Numbered from the stretch's first letter, positions 7,709 to 15,691 are shown. The stretch is DNA of 22,132 bases from Desulfobacteraceae bacterium UBA5616 (GCA_002423615.1 DIKO01000068.1:1-22132); one strand, 5' to 3'. Made by a program: numbers and translations. Notes: generated by a model from the sequence alone, not told the origin.

Positions 7709-9130
7709 TCATTCTTCCCCGGGGTGCTTTCTGCCCTCGAGGCGAATCTCCTCTTTCATCTTTTTAATTTTTTTCAGCTTTACAGGATCGGCAAGTTTTT
7801 TTTCGGCCAGTTCAAAATGAACCATGGCGGTTTTTGCGTCCCTCTTTCCCATTGAATAAATGCCCAGATGGTAATGGGCATCCCCCAGGTTTTCCATTCT
7901 GCCGTACGCTTCACCTAAAAAATAATGCCCCTGATAAAAATTTTCTTTTTTTTGGACGAGTTTTTCCAAGGCCTCCACCGCCTTGTCATATTCCCCCAGC
8001 TCAAGTTCAGTTCTCCCCAGGTAAAACAGAGCCTGATCATTATCATCAATTTCCCGCACCGCATCTTTGAGCACGGGCAAGGCGTCGGCGTATTGGCCGC
8101 TTAAAAAATAAATCCTCCCCAGATCGGATAACACATAAGGATTGCGCGGCCAGGCTTTCAAAGCTGTTTTCAGATATTCCTGGGCCGTTTTCCGGTTGCC
8201 CGACCGGCCGTGAACCAGACCCAGGCCATAATTGGCCCTTGGATTTTCAGGCTCTTTTTCAAGGACGGCGTTAAACCGGTTCAAGGCTGCGTTTTCGTCT
8301 CCATATTCGGCAATCAGGCGGGTTACCGACATATCGAACTCGTCGTCTCGAGTAGGGGCGTTTTTCTCCGGCGACGGGTGGCTCAGAATGTAATTGCCGA
8401 TATAGGCGATACGGTCTTCGGAAGCGGGATGGGTCTTCAGATATGTGGGAATGACATCCGATCCGAACCATTCCGTACTTCTGATTTTCCGTAACATGGT
8501 AACCAGGCCTTCAGCCCCGTAACCGGCCTGATATAGGTATTTCAGCCCGACCTGGTCCGCCTGGGATTCATCCTCACGGCTGTAAGCCAGGGACAGGGAT
8601 TCTCCCGCTGCCATGGACCCCATGGTCAGGGCCTGAGCCGCCGTATCCGCACCGCCGATCCCTAAAAAAATGCCGGCGGCCATGCCGGCGAGGGTGAGCA
8701 TATTGATTTTTGAGGATCGTTCGATCTTCTGGGAAATATGCCGGCACTCCACATGGGCGATTTCATGGCCTATGATACCGGCCAGTTCCTGTTCGCTGTC
8801 CATGGCTTCAAGAAGACCGCTGTTCACAAACACATGCCCCGCAGGCGCGGCAAACGCATTAAAAGTCGAGTCTTTCACGACATAAAACCGGTAGTCGAAA
8901 TATTTATTCGGCAGCACCGAGACCAGATGCCGGCCCACCTTGTTCACGTATCCCGTAATCATGGGGTCATCTACAAATTCAAAATAGGCCGTGACCACTT
9001 TCATAAACTCCTTTCCCATTTCTTCTTCCTTTTGAAGTGAAATGGGAAATGCCTCCAGGGGGAAAACCACAAGAATCAAAAAAATTACGACTGTTTTTAA
9101 GCCCTGCTTCATGGAATAAAATGGCATCAT
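7709..9130 (-). CDS. Secreted M48 metalloprotease with TPR repeats (BepA-like)
   Basis: This is a predicted periplasmic zinc metalloprotease of 473 aa from the ATG at 9130, chosen because GAGAG lies 8 nt upstream. A longer frame begins at 9181, and Met at 9112 is another candidate. A hydrophobic signal sequence (LKTVVIFLILVVFPLEAFP) is followed by the M48 domain: the zinc motif HEIAH is at about residues 122-126, and the third ligand Glu lies in REDESQADQVG. The C-terminal half holds several tetratricopeptide repeats. This architecture matches BepA/YfgC, which assists or degrades outer-membrane proteins such as the LPS transporter LptD. That role here is by family analogy. It is convergent with the EF-G gene and diverges from parA, with a good promoter in the shared AT-rich gap. 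Confidence 0.88.
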   Translation of the reverse strand: MMPFYSMKQGLKTVVIFLILVVFPLEAFPISLQKEEEMGKEFMKVVTAYFEFVDDPMITGYVNKVGRHLVSVLPNKYFDYRFYVVKDSTFNAFAAPAGHVFVNSGLLEAMDSEQELAGIIGHEIAHVECRHISQKIERSSKINMLTLAGMAAGIFLGIGGADTAAQALTMGSMAAGESLSLAYSREDESQADQVGLKYLYQAGYGAEGLVTMLRKIRSTEWFGSDVIPTYLKTHPASEDRIAYIGNYILSHPSPEKNAPTRDDEFDMSVTRLIAEYGDENAALNRFNAVLEKEPENPRANYGLGLVHGRSGNRKTAQEYLKTALKAWPRNPYVLSDLGRIYFLSGQYADALPVLKDAVREIDDNDQALFYLGRTELELGEYDKAVEALEKLVQKKENFYQGHYFLGEAYGRMENLGDAHYHLGIYSMGKRDAKTAMVHFELAEKKLADPVKLKKIKKMKEEIRLEGRKHPGEE

Positions 9131-9208
9131 GGAAATATCTCTCAATTCGCCAGGGTTAATTTTCAAGGGGATGCGGATCATGTCCCGTTATTTTTTTATT
9201 AAGTTTTT

Positions 9209-9238
9209 ATAATACCTTAATTTGTTTCCAATTATCAA
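9209..9238 (-). promoter_or_regulatory. Sigma70-type promoter for the M48 protease gene
   Basis: On the minus strand TTGATA (9238-9233), an 18-nt spacer and TATTAT (9214-9209), each matching consensus at 5 of 6 positions. Predicted transcription would start near 9202, which supports the protease start at 9130 rather than 9181. The plus strand of the same AT-rich gap has TATAAT at 9208-9213 that may serve parA, but without a clear -35. Confidence 0.55.
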
Positions 9239-9262
9239 GAAATATGCTATGCAGTTCGAACT

Positions 9263-10024
9263 ATGGCACAAATCATATGCATCGCCAATCAAAAAGGCGG
9301 GGTGGGAAAAACCACCACCGCAATCAATTTGTCAGCAGCCCTTGCCGTTTCCGAAAAACGGGTTCTGTTGGTCGACTGCGACTCCCAGGGCAATGCCACC
9401 ACCGGCCTGGGGATCGACAAGACCCGGATCGGCAAAACCCTTTACCATGGGTTAATCGGAGGTGCAGAAGCCGCTGATCTCATACTGAATACCGATATCG
9501 ACACCTTGAAGATCATCCCTTCCCGGGTGGAACTCATCGGCTTTGACGTGGAAATGATGGACGCCCCCAACCGGGAAATGGCCCTTTCCAGTCTTTTAGA
9601 CCGTTTGCGGCCCGATTTTGACTACATCATTCTGGATTGCCCGCCCTCATTAAGCCTTCTGACCCTGAATGCCATGACGGCATCCGATGCCGTTCTGATC
9701 ACCCTTCAATGCGAATTTTATGCCCTGGAAGGTCTCGGGCAACTTCTGCAGACCATCAAACGGATCAAAAAGCAGTTAAATCCCCGTCTGGCCATTGCCG
9801 GAATTCTTTTGACCATGTTCGACAAAAGGACCAATCTTTCACGCCAGGTTGCGGAGGATGCGGAAAAACACTTTAAAAGCCTCGTTTTCAAAACCGCCAT
9901 CCCCCGCAATGTCCGATTAGGAGAGGCTCCCTCTTTCGGCAAGCCCATACTGCTGTATGATGCCTCTTCCATCGGAGCCCTGAGCTATTTTTCCCTTGCA
10001 AAGGAAATTCTGAACGGATCATAA
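9263..10024 (+). CDS. parA: Chromosome-partitioning ATPase ParA (Soj)
   Basis: This is a deviant-Walker ATPase of 253 aa that binds DNA non-specifically when ATP-bound and moves ParB-parS complexes during chromosome segregation. The deviant P-loop KGGVGKTT is at 11-18 and VDCDSQGNAT at about 39-48. YIILDCPPSLSLLTLNAM forms the Walker B region, and the C-terminal motif PRNVRLGEAPSFGKP is typical of chromosomal Soj proteins. Length is normal for chromosomal ParA lacking an N-terminal regulatory domain. It is followed 34 bp later by parB. No clear Shine-Dalgarno precedes the ATG, but the protein N-terminus fits the family exactly. Confidence 0.95.
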   Translation: MAQIICIANQKGGVGKTTTAINLSAALAVSEKRVLLVDCDSQGNATTGLGIDKTRIGKTLYHGLIGGAEAADLILNTDIDTLKIIPSRVELIGFDVEMMDAPNREMALSSLLDRLRPDFDYIILDCPPSLSLLTLNAMTASDAVLITLQCEFYALEGLGQLLQTIKRIKKQLNPRLAIAGILLTMFDKRTNLSRQVAEDAEKHFKSLVFKTAIPRNVRLGEAPSFGKPILLYDASSIGALSYFSLAKEILNGS

Positions 10025-10058
10025 CCCATACAACCCATCAACGGGACCGCCACGGGAC

Positions 10059-10946
10059 ATGAAAGAAACGAAACACACCAGGAAACCAAAAATGGCGCTG
10101 GGAAAAGGTCTTGACGCGCTGATCCCCGATCTGGATGCCATAGGGGATTCATCTCCGGCGAGTCCTTCGAATTATTTTGAGTGCGACATCAACCGGATCA
10201 TCCCCAACCGATACCAGCCCAGGGTTCGTTTTTCCGAAGAGGAGCTTCTGGATCTTTCAAGATCCATCGAGGCCAAAGGAATCCTGCAACCGCTCCTGGT
10301 CAGGGATACGGGCACTGCTTTTGAGCTCATCACCGGGGAACGAAGGTTTCGGGCCGCAAAAATGGCGGGACTTTCCAAGGTTCCGGTCATCCTCAAGGAA
10401 GTCTCCGATGAAGGCATGCTGGAGCTGTCCATTATTGAAAATATTCAGCGTGAAAACCTGAACCCCGTCGAAGAGGCCGAAGCATACCACCGGTTGATGA
10501 GCGAATTTCAAATGACCCAGGAAGAAGCGGCCAGACGGGTCGGAAAAAGCCGTTCCGCTGTTGCCAACATCCTGCGTTTAAGAAATCTGCCGGGAACGAT
10601 CAAGGACAGCATCATCACCGGCGCCATTACCATGGGCCATGCCCGGGCTTTGTTGGGGGCCAAGAACGCCGTGGAGCAGATGGCGGCCTTCCGTACGGTA
10701 ATTAAAAAAGGCCTTTCCGTCCGGGAAACCGAGGCCCTGATTGACGGATTAAAGACAGGCCGAAAGAAAAAAACACCCGGAGATCCGACTTCGGATGAAA
10801 TTTATTTTCGAAGCCTGGCCGAAGACCTTTCCCGTGACTTCGGGACCAAAGTCCTGATCCAGCGATCAGGGCCAAAAGGCAAGGTGGTTTTTGAATATTA
10901 CAGCAACGACGATTTGGAACGGCTGCTGCAAATTTGGAAAAACTAA
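10059..10946 (+). CDS. parB: Chromosome-partitioning protein ParB (Spo0J)
   Basis: This CTP-dependent DNA-sliding clamp of 295 aa loads at parS and partners ParA. The N-terminus carries the ParA-stimulating segment GLGKGLDALIP-like (here ALGKGLDALIP, about 13-23). The CTP/parS-binding domain has GERRFRA and ENIQRENLNPVEEA. The helix-turn-helix is around MTQEEAARRVGKSRSAVANI. The C-terminal dimerisation domain ends with EYYSNDDLERLLQIW. I saw no palindromic parS copy (GTTTCACGTGAAAC type) in the window. The parAB pair heads a run of five same-strand genes with short gaps. Confidence 0.95.
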   Translation: MKETKHTRKPKMALGKGLDALIPDLDAIGDSSPASPSNYFECDINRIIPNRYQPRVRFSEEELLDLSRSIEAKGILQPLLVRDTGTAFELITGERRFRAAKMAGLSKVPVILKEVSDEGMLELSIIENIQRENLNPVEEAEAYHRLMSEFQMTQEEAARRVGKSRSAVANILRLRNLPGTIKDSIITGAITMGHARALLGAKNAVEQMAAFRTVIKKGLSVRETEALIDGLKTGRKKKTPGDPTSDEIYFRSLAEDLSRDFGTKVLIQRSGPKGKVVFEYYSNDDLERLLQIWKN

Positions 10947-10996
10947 GGCCATAACCTCATCATTTTGATTACCATAACTGCCGAATCCGGTTCAAC

Positions 10997-11428
10997 ATGA
11001 AACGAATATGCGTCATTGACGGCCAGGGCGGAGGTATGGGAAGCGCCGTTATCAAGAAAATCAAGGATCTTTATCAGGAATCCATTGAGATCCTGGCCAT
11101 CGGGACAAATGCCATCGCCACTTCCCAGATGCTGAAGGCCCGGGCAAACCGGGGCGCCACCGGTGAAAATGCCATCTGCGTCACTGTAAAAACAGTGGAT
11201 GTGATTATCGGTCCGCTGGCCATCATCATCGCGGACGCCATGATGGGGGAGGTAACCTCCGAAATGGCCCGCGCCATATCGGCGAGTCCGGCCAAAAAAA
11301 TCCTGATTCCCCTTTCCCAGGAAAATGTTGAAATCGCCGGCGCCCCTCATATCCCCCTGCCCCATCTGATCGATTTATTGATAGAAGAAAATCTCAAACC
11401 TTATATTGACCGTACAGAGGCGGATTAA
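10997..11428 (+). CDS. DUF3842 family protein
   Basis: The product is 143 aa with a glycine-rich nucleotide-binding-like N-terminus (VIDGQGGGMGSAV). It continues with conserved-looking LAIGTNAIATSQMLKA and RGATGENAI segments, matching what I know as the DUF3842 family. Its biochemical role is unknown; the N-terminal Rossmann-like loop suggests a nucleotide or cofactor. It lies 50 bp after parB and only 2 bp before cooT, so it is probably co-translated with the small nickel protein. That neighbourhood hints at a metal or cofactor role, but this is inference. Confidence 0.75.
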   Translation: MKRICVIDGQGGGMGSAVIKKIKDLYQESIEILAIGTNAIATSQMLKARANRGATGENAICVTVKTVDVIIGPLAIIIADAMMGEVTSEMARAISASPAKKILIPLSQENVEIAGAPHIPLPHLIDLLIEENLKPYIDRTEAD

Positions 11429-11430
11429 AA

Positions 11431-11622
11431 ATGTGTGAAGCAGATGCATATCTAATAAAAGGCGAAAAAAAAGAGCTTGTTATGAAGTCAGTGGATATCG
11501 TTGAACCCGAGGAAAAAGGGCTTCGGCTGATCAGTATTTTCGGGGACCAGAAATTTCTCAACGCCGCCATCCATTCCCTGTCTCTGGTGGATCACAAAAT
11601 CCTTTTAAAAAGTATAGAATAA
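11431..11622 (+). CDS. cooT: CooT family nickel-binding protein
   Basis: This small protein of 63 aa begins MCEADAYL. CooT of Rhodospirillum rubrum, of nearly equal length, binds one nickel ion between two subunits through Cys2 and helps mature carbon monoxide dehydrogenase. Cys2, the two short beta-rich halves and the LVDHKILLK end agree with the family. AGGCGGA precedes the start and it sits 2 bp after the DUF3842 gene. No CO dehydrogenase or hydrogenase genes are in the window, so its nickel client is elsewhere or different. Confidence 0.8.
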   Translation: MCEADAYLIKGEKKELVMKSVDIVEPEEKGLRLISIFGDQKFLNAAIHSLSLVDHKILLKSIE

Positions 11623-11644
11623 AAATGGGTTTATTTTACCTGAA

Positions 11645-13378
11645 ATGAAGATCGTCCTCGCCAAAACCGCCGGGTTCTGCATGGGGGTCCGGAGGGCCGT
11701 TGAAATGGCTTTGGAAGCCCCCAACCATTACCAGCCGCCCATTTTCACTTTCGGCCCCCTGATTCATAATCCCCAGGTAATGGATCTTCTGGAGGAAAGG
11801 GGGATCCGGGTCATCCATGAAATCCCGGAAAAAGGGAACGGCACGGTCCTGATCCGGGCCCACGGCGTTCCCCCGGAAATTCAGGAAAAGTTAAAAACAG
11901 CAGGATTCACGGTTATCGACGCCACCTGTCCCAGAGTCATCAAGGTCCAGACCATCATCGATAAACACGCCCGATCGGGATCCGCTACGATCATCATCGG
12001 CGACAGGGAACACCCCGAGGTGGCCGGTCTTCTGGGGTATGCCCGAAAGAATGGGCATGTTGCGGGAAGTTTGGAGGAACTGATCCGGCTGCCGGTTTTC
12101 AGGGATGCCGTCATTGTCGCCCAGACCACTCAAAATACACGGCTTTTTGAGGAAATCAAAGCATGGACCGCTCAAAAATACCCCCACTATAAAATTTTTG
12201 ACACCATCTGCGGTTCCACCGAAAACCGCCAGGCGGAAATCCGGCGGATGGCCGAAGATGTGGATGCCGTGGTCGTGGTCGGGGGAAAAGACAGCGGCAA
12301 CACCCAACGCCTGGCCAATATCGCCAAAGAAACCGGCAAACCTGTTCTTCACATTGAAACGGAGTCCGAGCTGGATGTCTCCTTCCTTGAAAATGTCAGG
12401 AAGATAGGACTCACGGCCGGCGCATCAACTCCCAACTGGATCATCAAACGGGTATACCGTGCGCTGGAAACCCTTCCGGCGTCAAAAGTCAAAGGCATCG
12501 GCGCCCTTTTCTTCAATCTCCAGCGCTCCCTTCTTTTGACCAACACCTACACGGCCCTGGGTGCCGGATGCCTGTGTTACGCCGCATCCAAACTTCAGAA
12601 AATTCCCAACTCCTATCCGGCCATTCTGATTTCCATGCTGTACATCCTGGCGATGCACATCATCAACAATCTGACGGGCAGCAAGGCCGACCGCTATAAC
12701 GAGCCCGAGCGGGCGGCGTTTTATAAGACCTATCAATTCCCGTTGTCCTTTCTCGCGGTTTTTTCGGGCCTGGCCTGCCTGATTATCGCTTTTTTCGAAG
12801 GCGTTGTTCCTTTTCTGGTGATCCTGGCCATGAGCATCATGGGCCTTTCCTACAATTTACGCCTGATCCCGAAGCCTTTTTCCCTGGGAAAATATTTTCG
12901 GATCCGGGACATCCCCGGGTCCAAGACCGTCCTCATTGCCATGGCATGGGGAATCGTCACATCGGTGTATCCAGTTCTGGCCCTGTCCGGGAAGGTTCAT
13001 CTGATAACCGCCTTTGCCTTTCTGTGGACTACGGGGCTTGTTTTTGTAAGAACGGCTTTTTCCGACATCGTCGATATGCAGGGGGATAGAATCGTGGGGA
13101 AAGAAACCATCCCCATCCTGGTGGGCGAAAAACGGACCATGGATCTGTTGAAATTCACACTGACGGGGATTACCCTGATGTTCCTCGTTGCAGGTTTCCT
13201 TCGGTTGATTCCGGGTCTGGGTTTTTTCCTGGTTATCTGCTCGGTTCTGATGTTCATTCTCCTTGGGGCTTACGAAAAGGGATACATGGCCGGAGGGGTA
13301 AGACTGGAATTTTTAATCGAATCCCATTTTGTGCTGGCCGGGGTGCTGACCTACCTGTGGATGAGCGTCTTAAATTGA
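11645..13378 (+). CDS. ispH: IspH (LytB)-UbiA prenyltransferase fusion
   Basis: The product is 577 aa, twice the length of IspH. Residues 1 to about 280 are a complete 4-hydroxy-3-methylbut-2-enyl diphosphate reductase. It has the three [4Fe-4S] ligands Cys12, Cys95 and Cys189, substrate-binding His41, His73 and His123, and the catalytic Glu125 in REHPEV; this enzyme makes IPP and DMAPP. Residues about 290-577 are a polytopic membrane domain of the UbiA superfamily. It has a variant first Asp motif at 341-351 (NNLTGSKADRY) and a second motif SDIVDMQGD at 473-481, followed by KETIPILVG. There is no stop or frameshift at the junction. The fusion would tether precursor synthesis to a membrane prenyl transfer; the acceptor is unknown. 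It is the last gene of the parAB run. Confidence 0.9.
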   Translation: MKIVLAKTAGFCMGVRRAVEMALEAPNHYQPPIFTFGPLIHNPQVMDLLEERGIRVIHEIPEKGNGTVLIRAHGVPPEIQEKLKTAGFTVIDATCPRVIKVQTIIDKHARSGSATIIIGDREHPEVAGLLGYARKNGHVAGSLEELIRLPVFRDAVIVAQTTQNTRLFEEIKAWTAQKYPHYKIFDTICGSTENRQAEIRRMAEDVDAVVVVGGKDSGNTQRLANIAKETGKPVLHIETESELDVSFLENVRKIGLTAGASTPNWIIKRVYRALETLPASKVKGIGALFFNLQRSLLLTNTYTALGAGCLCYAASKLQKIPNSYPAILISMLYILAMHIINNLTGSKADRYNEPERAAFYKTYQFPLSFLAVFSGLACLIIAFFEGVVPFLVILAMSIMGLSYNLRLIPKPFSLGKYFRIRDIPGSKTVLIAMAWGIVTSVYPVLALSGKVHLITAFAFLWTTGLVFVRTAFSDIVDMQGDRIVGKETIPILVGEKRTMDLLKFTLTGITLMFLVAGFLRLIPGLGFFLVICSVLMFILLGAYEKGYMAGGVRLEFLIESHFVLAGVLTYLWMSVLN

Positions 13379-13408
13379 TGATGAACGGGATCTTTTACCG
13401 GATTCAGG

Positions 13409-14032
13409 CTATTTTTTCCGCTTCCACACAGGTTCCGTCCCTGCCAGGAGCCGCCGAATATTGTCTTTATGCCGGTAAAATATCAATACAGCGATGATCC
13501 ACGCGGAAATGGATAAATTCAGGGAATGATTCAACCACCAGACGGCAACGGGGAGGGAGGCCGCTCCGGCAAGGGACCCCGGAGAAATCCGTTTCATGGC
13601 AAAGGCGACTACCAGGAATACCAGAAGGGAGAGGGCCACGGCACCCGGGGAGATAACAAGAAAACATCCCGCAGTCGTTGCGATGCCCTTACCCCCTTTA
13701 AACTTCAGGAAACAGGAGAATAGATGTCCCAGTACCGCGGCCAGAGACAGGAATCCAAGCAACAGATCCGGGTTGCCCGTCCCGGAATCTGTGGAGATGA
13801 TCCCGACCCATACCGCCAGAGCACCCTTTGCCGTATCGGCAAAAAGCGTTAAAAGCCCCGGCCCCCAGCCGACAATGCGGTGGACGTTGGTAGCACCGAT
13901 ATTGCCGCTTCCCTTTAACCGGATATCTTCACCGGAAAACCACCGGCCGATGACAAGACCCCAGGGAATGGATCCCAAAAGATAGGCCAGCAGGCAAAGC
14001 ATCCAGAATTCAGGCTGATACGGAAGCGTCAT
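13409..14032 (-). CDS. plsY: Glycerol-3-phosphate acyltransferase PlsY
   Basis: This integral membrane enzyme of 207 aa transfers an acyl group from acyl-phosphate to glycerol-3-phosphate, the first step of phospholipid synthesis. The family motifs are all present: YLLGSIPWGLVIG near the N-terminus, GSGNIGATNVHR, GHLFSCFLKFKGGKGIATT and RHKDNIRRLLAGTE at the C-terminus. There are about five hydrophobic helices and a Lys-rich cytosolic tail. Length is normal. It is convergent with the ispH-ubiA gene (30 bp between stops) and appears to stand alone, with about 145 bp upstream that includes the strong hairpin at 14121-14152. No clear Shine-Dalgarno is seen. Confidence 0.93.
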   Translation of the reverse strand: MTLPYQPEFWMLCLLAYLLGSIPWGLVIGRWFSGEDIRLKGSGNIGATNVHRIVGWGPGLLTLFADTAKGALAVWVGIISTDSGTGNPDLLLGFLSLAAVLGHLFSCFLKFKGGKGIATTAGCFLVISPGAVALSLLVFLVVAFAMKRISPGSLAGAASLPVAVWWLNHSLNLSISAWIIAVLIFYRHKDNIRRLLAGTEPVWKRKK

Positions 14033-14120
14033 TTTTATGGAACAATGGGATTTTAGACTGTGTTTTTATCCGGGCATGGGGGAGCGACCATCCGCATACT
14101 AAAACGACCGGCATAAACGC

Positions 14121-14152
14121 AGGGCGGCGCGGGAAAACCACCGCACCGCCCT
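14121..14152 (-). terminator. Strong GC hairpin after MaoC gene, likely terminator
   Basis: A 12-bp stem (arms 14121-14132 and 14141-14152, one G-U pair on the minus-strand RNA) encloses an 8-nt loop, beginning 24 nt after the hydratase stop. The following T-run on the minus strand is weak (GCGTTTAT), so termination may be inefficient, or the hairpin may protect the mRNA 3' end. Confidence 0.55.
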
Positions 14153-14176
14153 TTGATGCTTTACAATCTTGCGACC

Positions 14177-14593
14177 TTATTTGAAAGCCACGACCACTTT
14201 GCCGGGAGTGGTGGGTTTGCCCTGGTCGTTTTCGGTCCAGACATTGATTTCGACAAGTTTCTCACCGTTTTCTTCCCATTTTTTTTCAACCGCACCCTTG
14301 ACGGTCATTTGCTTGTCCGGGAAATCCATTCCGCGGTACTGGCAGGAAACCTTTTTGATCCGTCCCTGATGTCCCAGCCAGTTGGACACGAGTTCGCCCA
14401 AAGAAGACCATTTAAACCGGCCGTGGACGATGATGGAGCCGATGGCTTTGGATTGAAAAAAATTATAATCATGGTGCATGGGGTTGAAATCCCCGCCGCC
14501 TGCCGCATATTTTACCAATTGGGTTACGCCCGGGGTCTTTTTGATTTCGGGCAGTGTGTCCCCTACCTTAATATTTTCCCATGTTACCGCCAT
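14177..14593 (-). CDS. MaoC-like (R)-specific hydratase subunit
   Basis: This is a hot-dog fold protein of 138 aa. The start is ATG at 14593, with GGAGG six nt upstream; a TTG at 14599 would overlap the ribosome site. The hydratase-2 signature is intact: GGGDFNPMHHD with catalytic Asp35 and His40, then SIIVHG. Proteins of this type hydrate trans-2-enoyl-CoA to (R)-3-hydroxyacyl-CoA or the reverse. It lies 11 bp after a gene for a MaoC-like partner lacking the catalytic pair, so the two probably form a heteromeric hydratase like HadAB. The acyl substrate is unknown. Confidence 0.85.
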   Translation of the reverse strand: MAVTWENIKVGDTLPEIKKTPGVTQLVKYAAGGGDFNPMHHDYNFFQSKAIGSIIVHGRFKWSSLGELVSNWLGHQGRIKKVSCQYRGMDFPDKQMTVKGAVEKKWEENGEKLVEINVWTENDQGKPTTPGKVVVAFK

Positions 14594-14604
14594 TTTCAAC
14601 CTCC

Positions 14605-15099
14605 TTAATATAAGATCGCCTGTGCTCGTTCAATCATGACCGGTTTGCCGGCATCATTCGTGTACTGGGTTTCGCTGCTGATGATCAGCATCTGCCCCAG
14701 TGCCTTGCTTTCCCGGACTTCCAGATTGGCCAGTTTTCGGACGGCCGTCAGTGTGTCTCCGGCGCAGATGGTATCGAAATACTCGATTTCCGTTCCGCCG
14801 TCCAGGACATTGATCAGGCCGAACTGGAAAAAATCGATAGCCCCTTCCGTCGGGCCGCTGAAGGTATCATCAGACTTGCCGGGGATGAATACAGCGGTTC
14901 CGAGGTAGCAGGGGGGAGCCGGAAGATTCCGGTAACCCGCCTTTTTGGCGGCTTCAACGTCGAAATATACCGGATCGGTATATCCAACGCCCCGCGCAAA
15001 GGCCCTGATGCTGGTGGTGGTGAATTCGTATTTCCATGGGGGAGATTCCTTGCCGATCAGCGCCTTCCATTCATCCTTAATTTCGATCTTTTCTGCCAT
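14605..15099 (-). CDS. MaoC N-terminal-type (FAS1-like) dehydratase subunit
   Basis: This is a hot-dog protein of 164 aa resembling the N-terminal MaoC dehydratase half. The region equivalent to the active-site signature reads GVGYTDPVYFDVEAAKKAGY: it lacks the Asn-Pro-x-His catalytic block, while PAPPCYLGTAVF matches the substrate-tunnel helix end of the family. It therefore probably provides binding and structure while the downstream gene supplies catalysis. GAGGAGG lies 5 nt before the ATG. It has a promoter of its own (15170-15198) and is first in a two-gene unit. Confidence 0.82.
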   Translation of the reverse strand: MAEKIEIKDEWKALIGKESPPWKYEFTTTSIRAFARGVGYTDPVYFDVEAAKKAGYRNLPAPPCYLGTAVFIPGKSDDTFSGPTEGAIDFFQFGLINVLDGGTEIEYFDTICAGDTLTAVRKLANLEVRESKALGQMLIISSETQYTNDAGKPVMIERAQAILY

Positions 15100-15169
15100 A
15101 ACTTCCTCCTCTTTTTGAAAAATGCGGGAAATAAAAATGTCAGTCGAATGGGCTTTTTTAATTGCCGGT

Positions 15170-15198
15170 ATTAAAATGAAAAAACGTTTTCATGTCAA
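15170..15198 (-). promoter_or_regulatory. Sigma70-type promoter with inverted repeat in spacer
   Basis: On the minus strand TTGACA (15198-15193), a 17-nt spacer and TTTAAT (15175-15170) precede the MaoC pair by about 70 nt. An inverted repeat, ATGAAAA-AACG-TTTTCAT (15176-15193, plus-strand reading, 7-bp arms), occupies the whole spacer and touches the -35. This is a typical position for a repressor operator; the regulator is not in the window. Confidence 0.65.
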
Positions 15199-15201
15199 TA
15201 C

Positions 15202-15230
15202 AAAAAAGGCATGGCCTTGTTTTTCATGCC
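15202..15230 (-). terminator. Intrinsic terminator overlapping the usp stop codon
   Basis: The minus strand reads GGCATG, an 10-nt loop, CATGCC and then TTTTTTG. The first arm (15230-15225) lies in the last codons and stop of the universal stress protein gene (TGA at 15226-15224). It ends the long minus-strand operon and separates it from the MaoC promoter a few bases downstream. Confidence 0.8.
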
Positions 15231-15691
15231 ACCACCCAGATGGTGCAATCCTTTGCATGATGGATAATCCGGTTGGACACGCTGCCGAAAAGAAGTTCTT
15301 CCTTCTTTGAGACCCCTTTTCTTCCCACAACAACGGTCCTGGATGCCGACGATTCCATTTCATTCAGGATGCAATCCCCAATGGAAGGGCAGGACCGGAC
15401 TTTGCTCAGAACGGCGATACATTCCGGATCCACTCCATTTTCAATCAGAAGGGCCCTGTAACCGCTCAGCATGGAATCGGTCTTTTCTTTTTCAGCGGAA
15501 AGCCATTTTTCCCTTTCCCCGGCCTTCGGGAAAAAATCTTCTTCAGGTTCATTAATGATATGCAGAACCAGAACATTTATATCCTTCCTGCCTCCGATCA
15601 TTTCAGCAACATAGACAAGTGCTCGTTTGCTGCTGTTGGACTCATCCACGGCAACCAGTATTTTTTTTGGTATTTTGGGCGGCGGGTTCAT
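15224..15691 (-). CDS. Universal stress protein (UspA family)
   Basis: This is a single Usp domain of 155 aa. It starts with the usual ILVAVDESNSSKRAL strand-loop and carries the ATP-binding signature G-2x-G-9x-G-S (GRKGVSKKEELLFGS) near the C-terminus, so it should be the nucleotide-binding class. The last strand is CTIWVVA. GGAG lies 7 nt before the ATG. It is the last gene of the run with the TonB/ECF genes and follows the kinase-like gene by 33 bp. A regulatory or stress role in that unit is only suggested by position. Confidence 0.9.
   Translation of the reverse strand: MNPPPKIPKKILVAVDESNSSKRALVYVAEMIGGRKDINVLVLHIINEPEEDFFPKAGEREKWLSAEKEKTDSMLSGYRALLIENGVDPECIAVLSKVRSCPSIGDCILNEMESSASRTVVVGRKGVSKKEELLFGSVSNRIIHHAKDCTIWVVA

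Noticed and set aside
9263..10946. Possible parS site near parAB
   Set aside because: I scanned by eye for a GTTTCACGTGAAAC-like palindrome and found none in the window; a genome search is needed to locate it.
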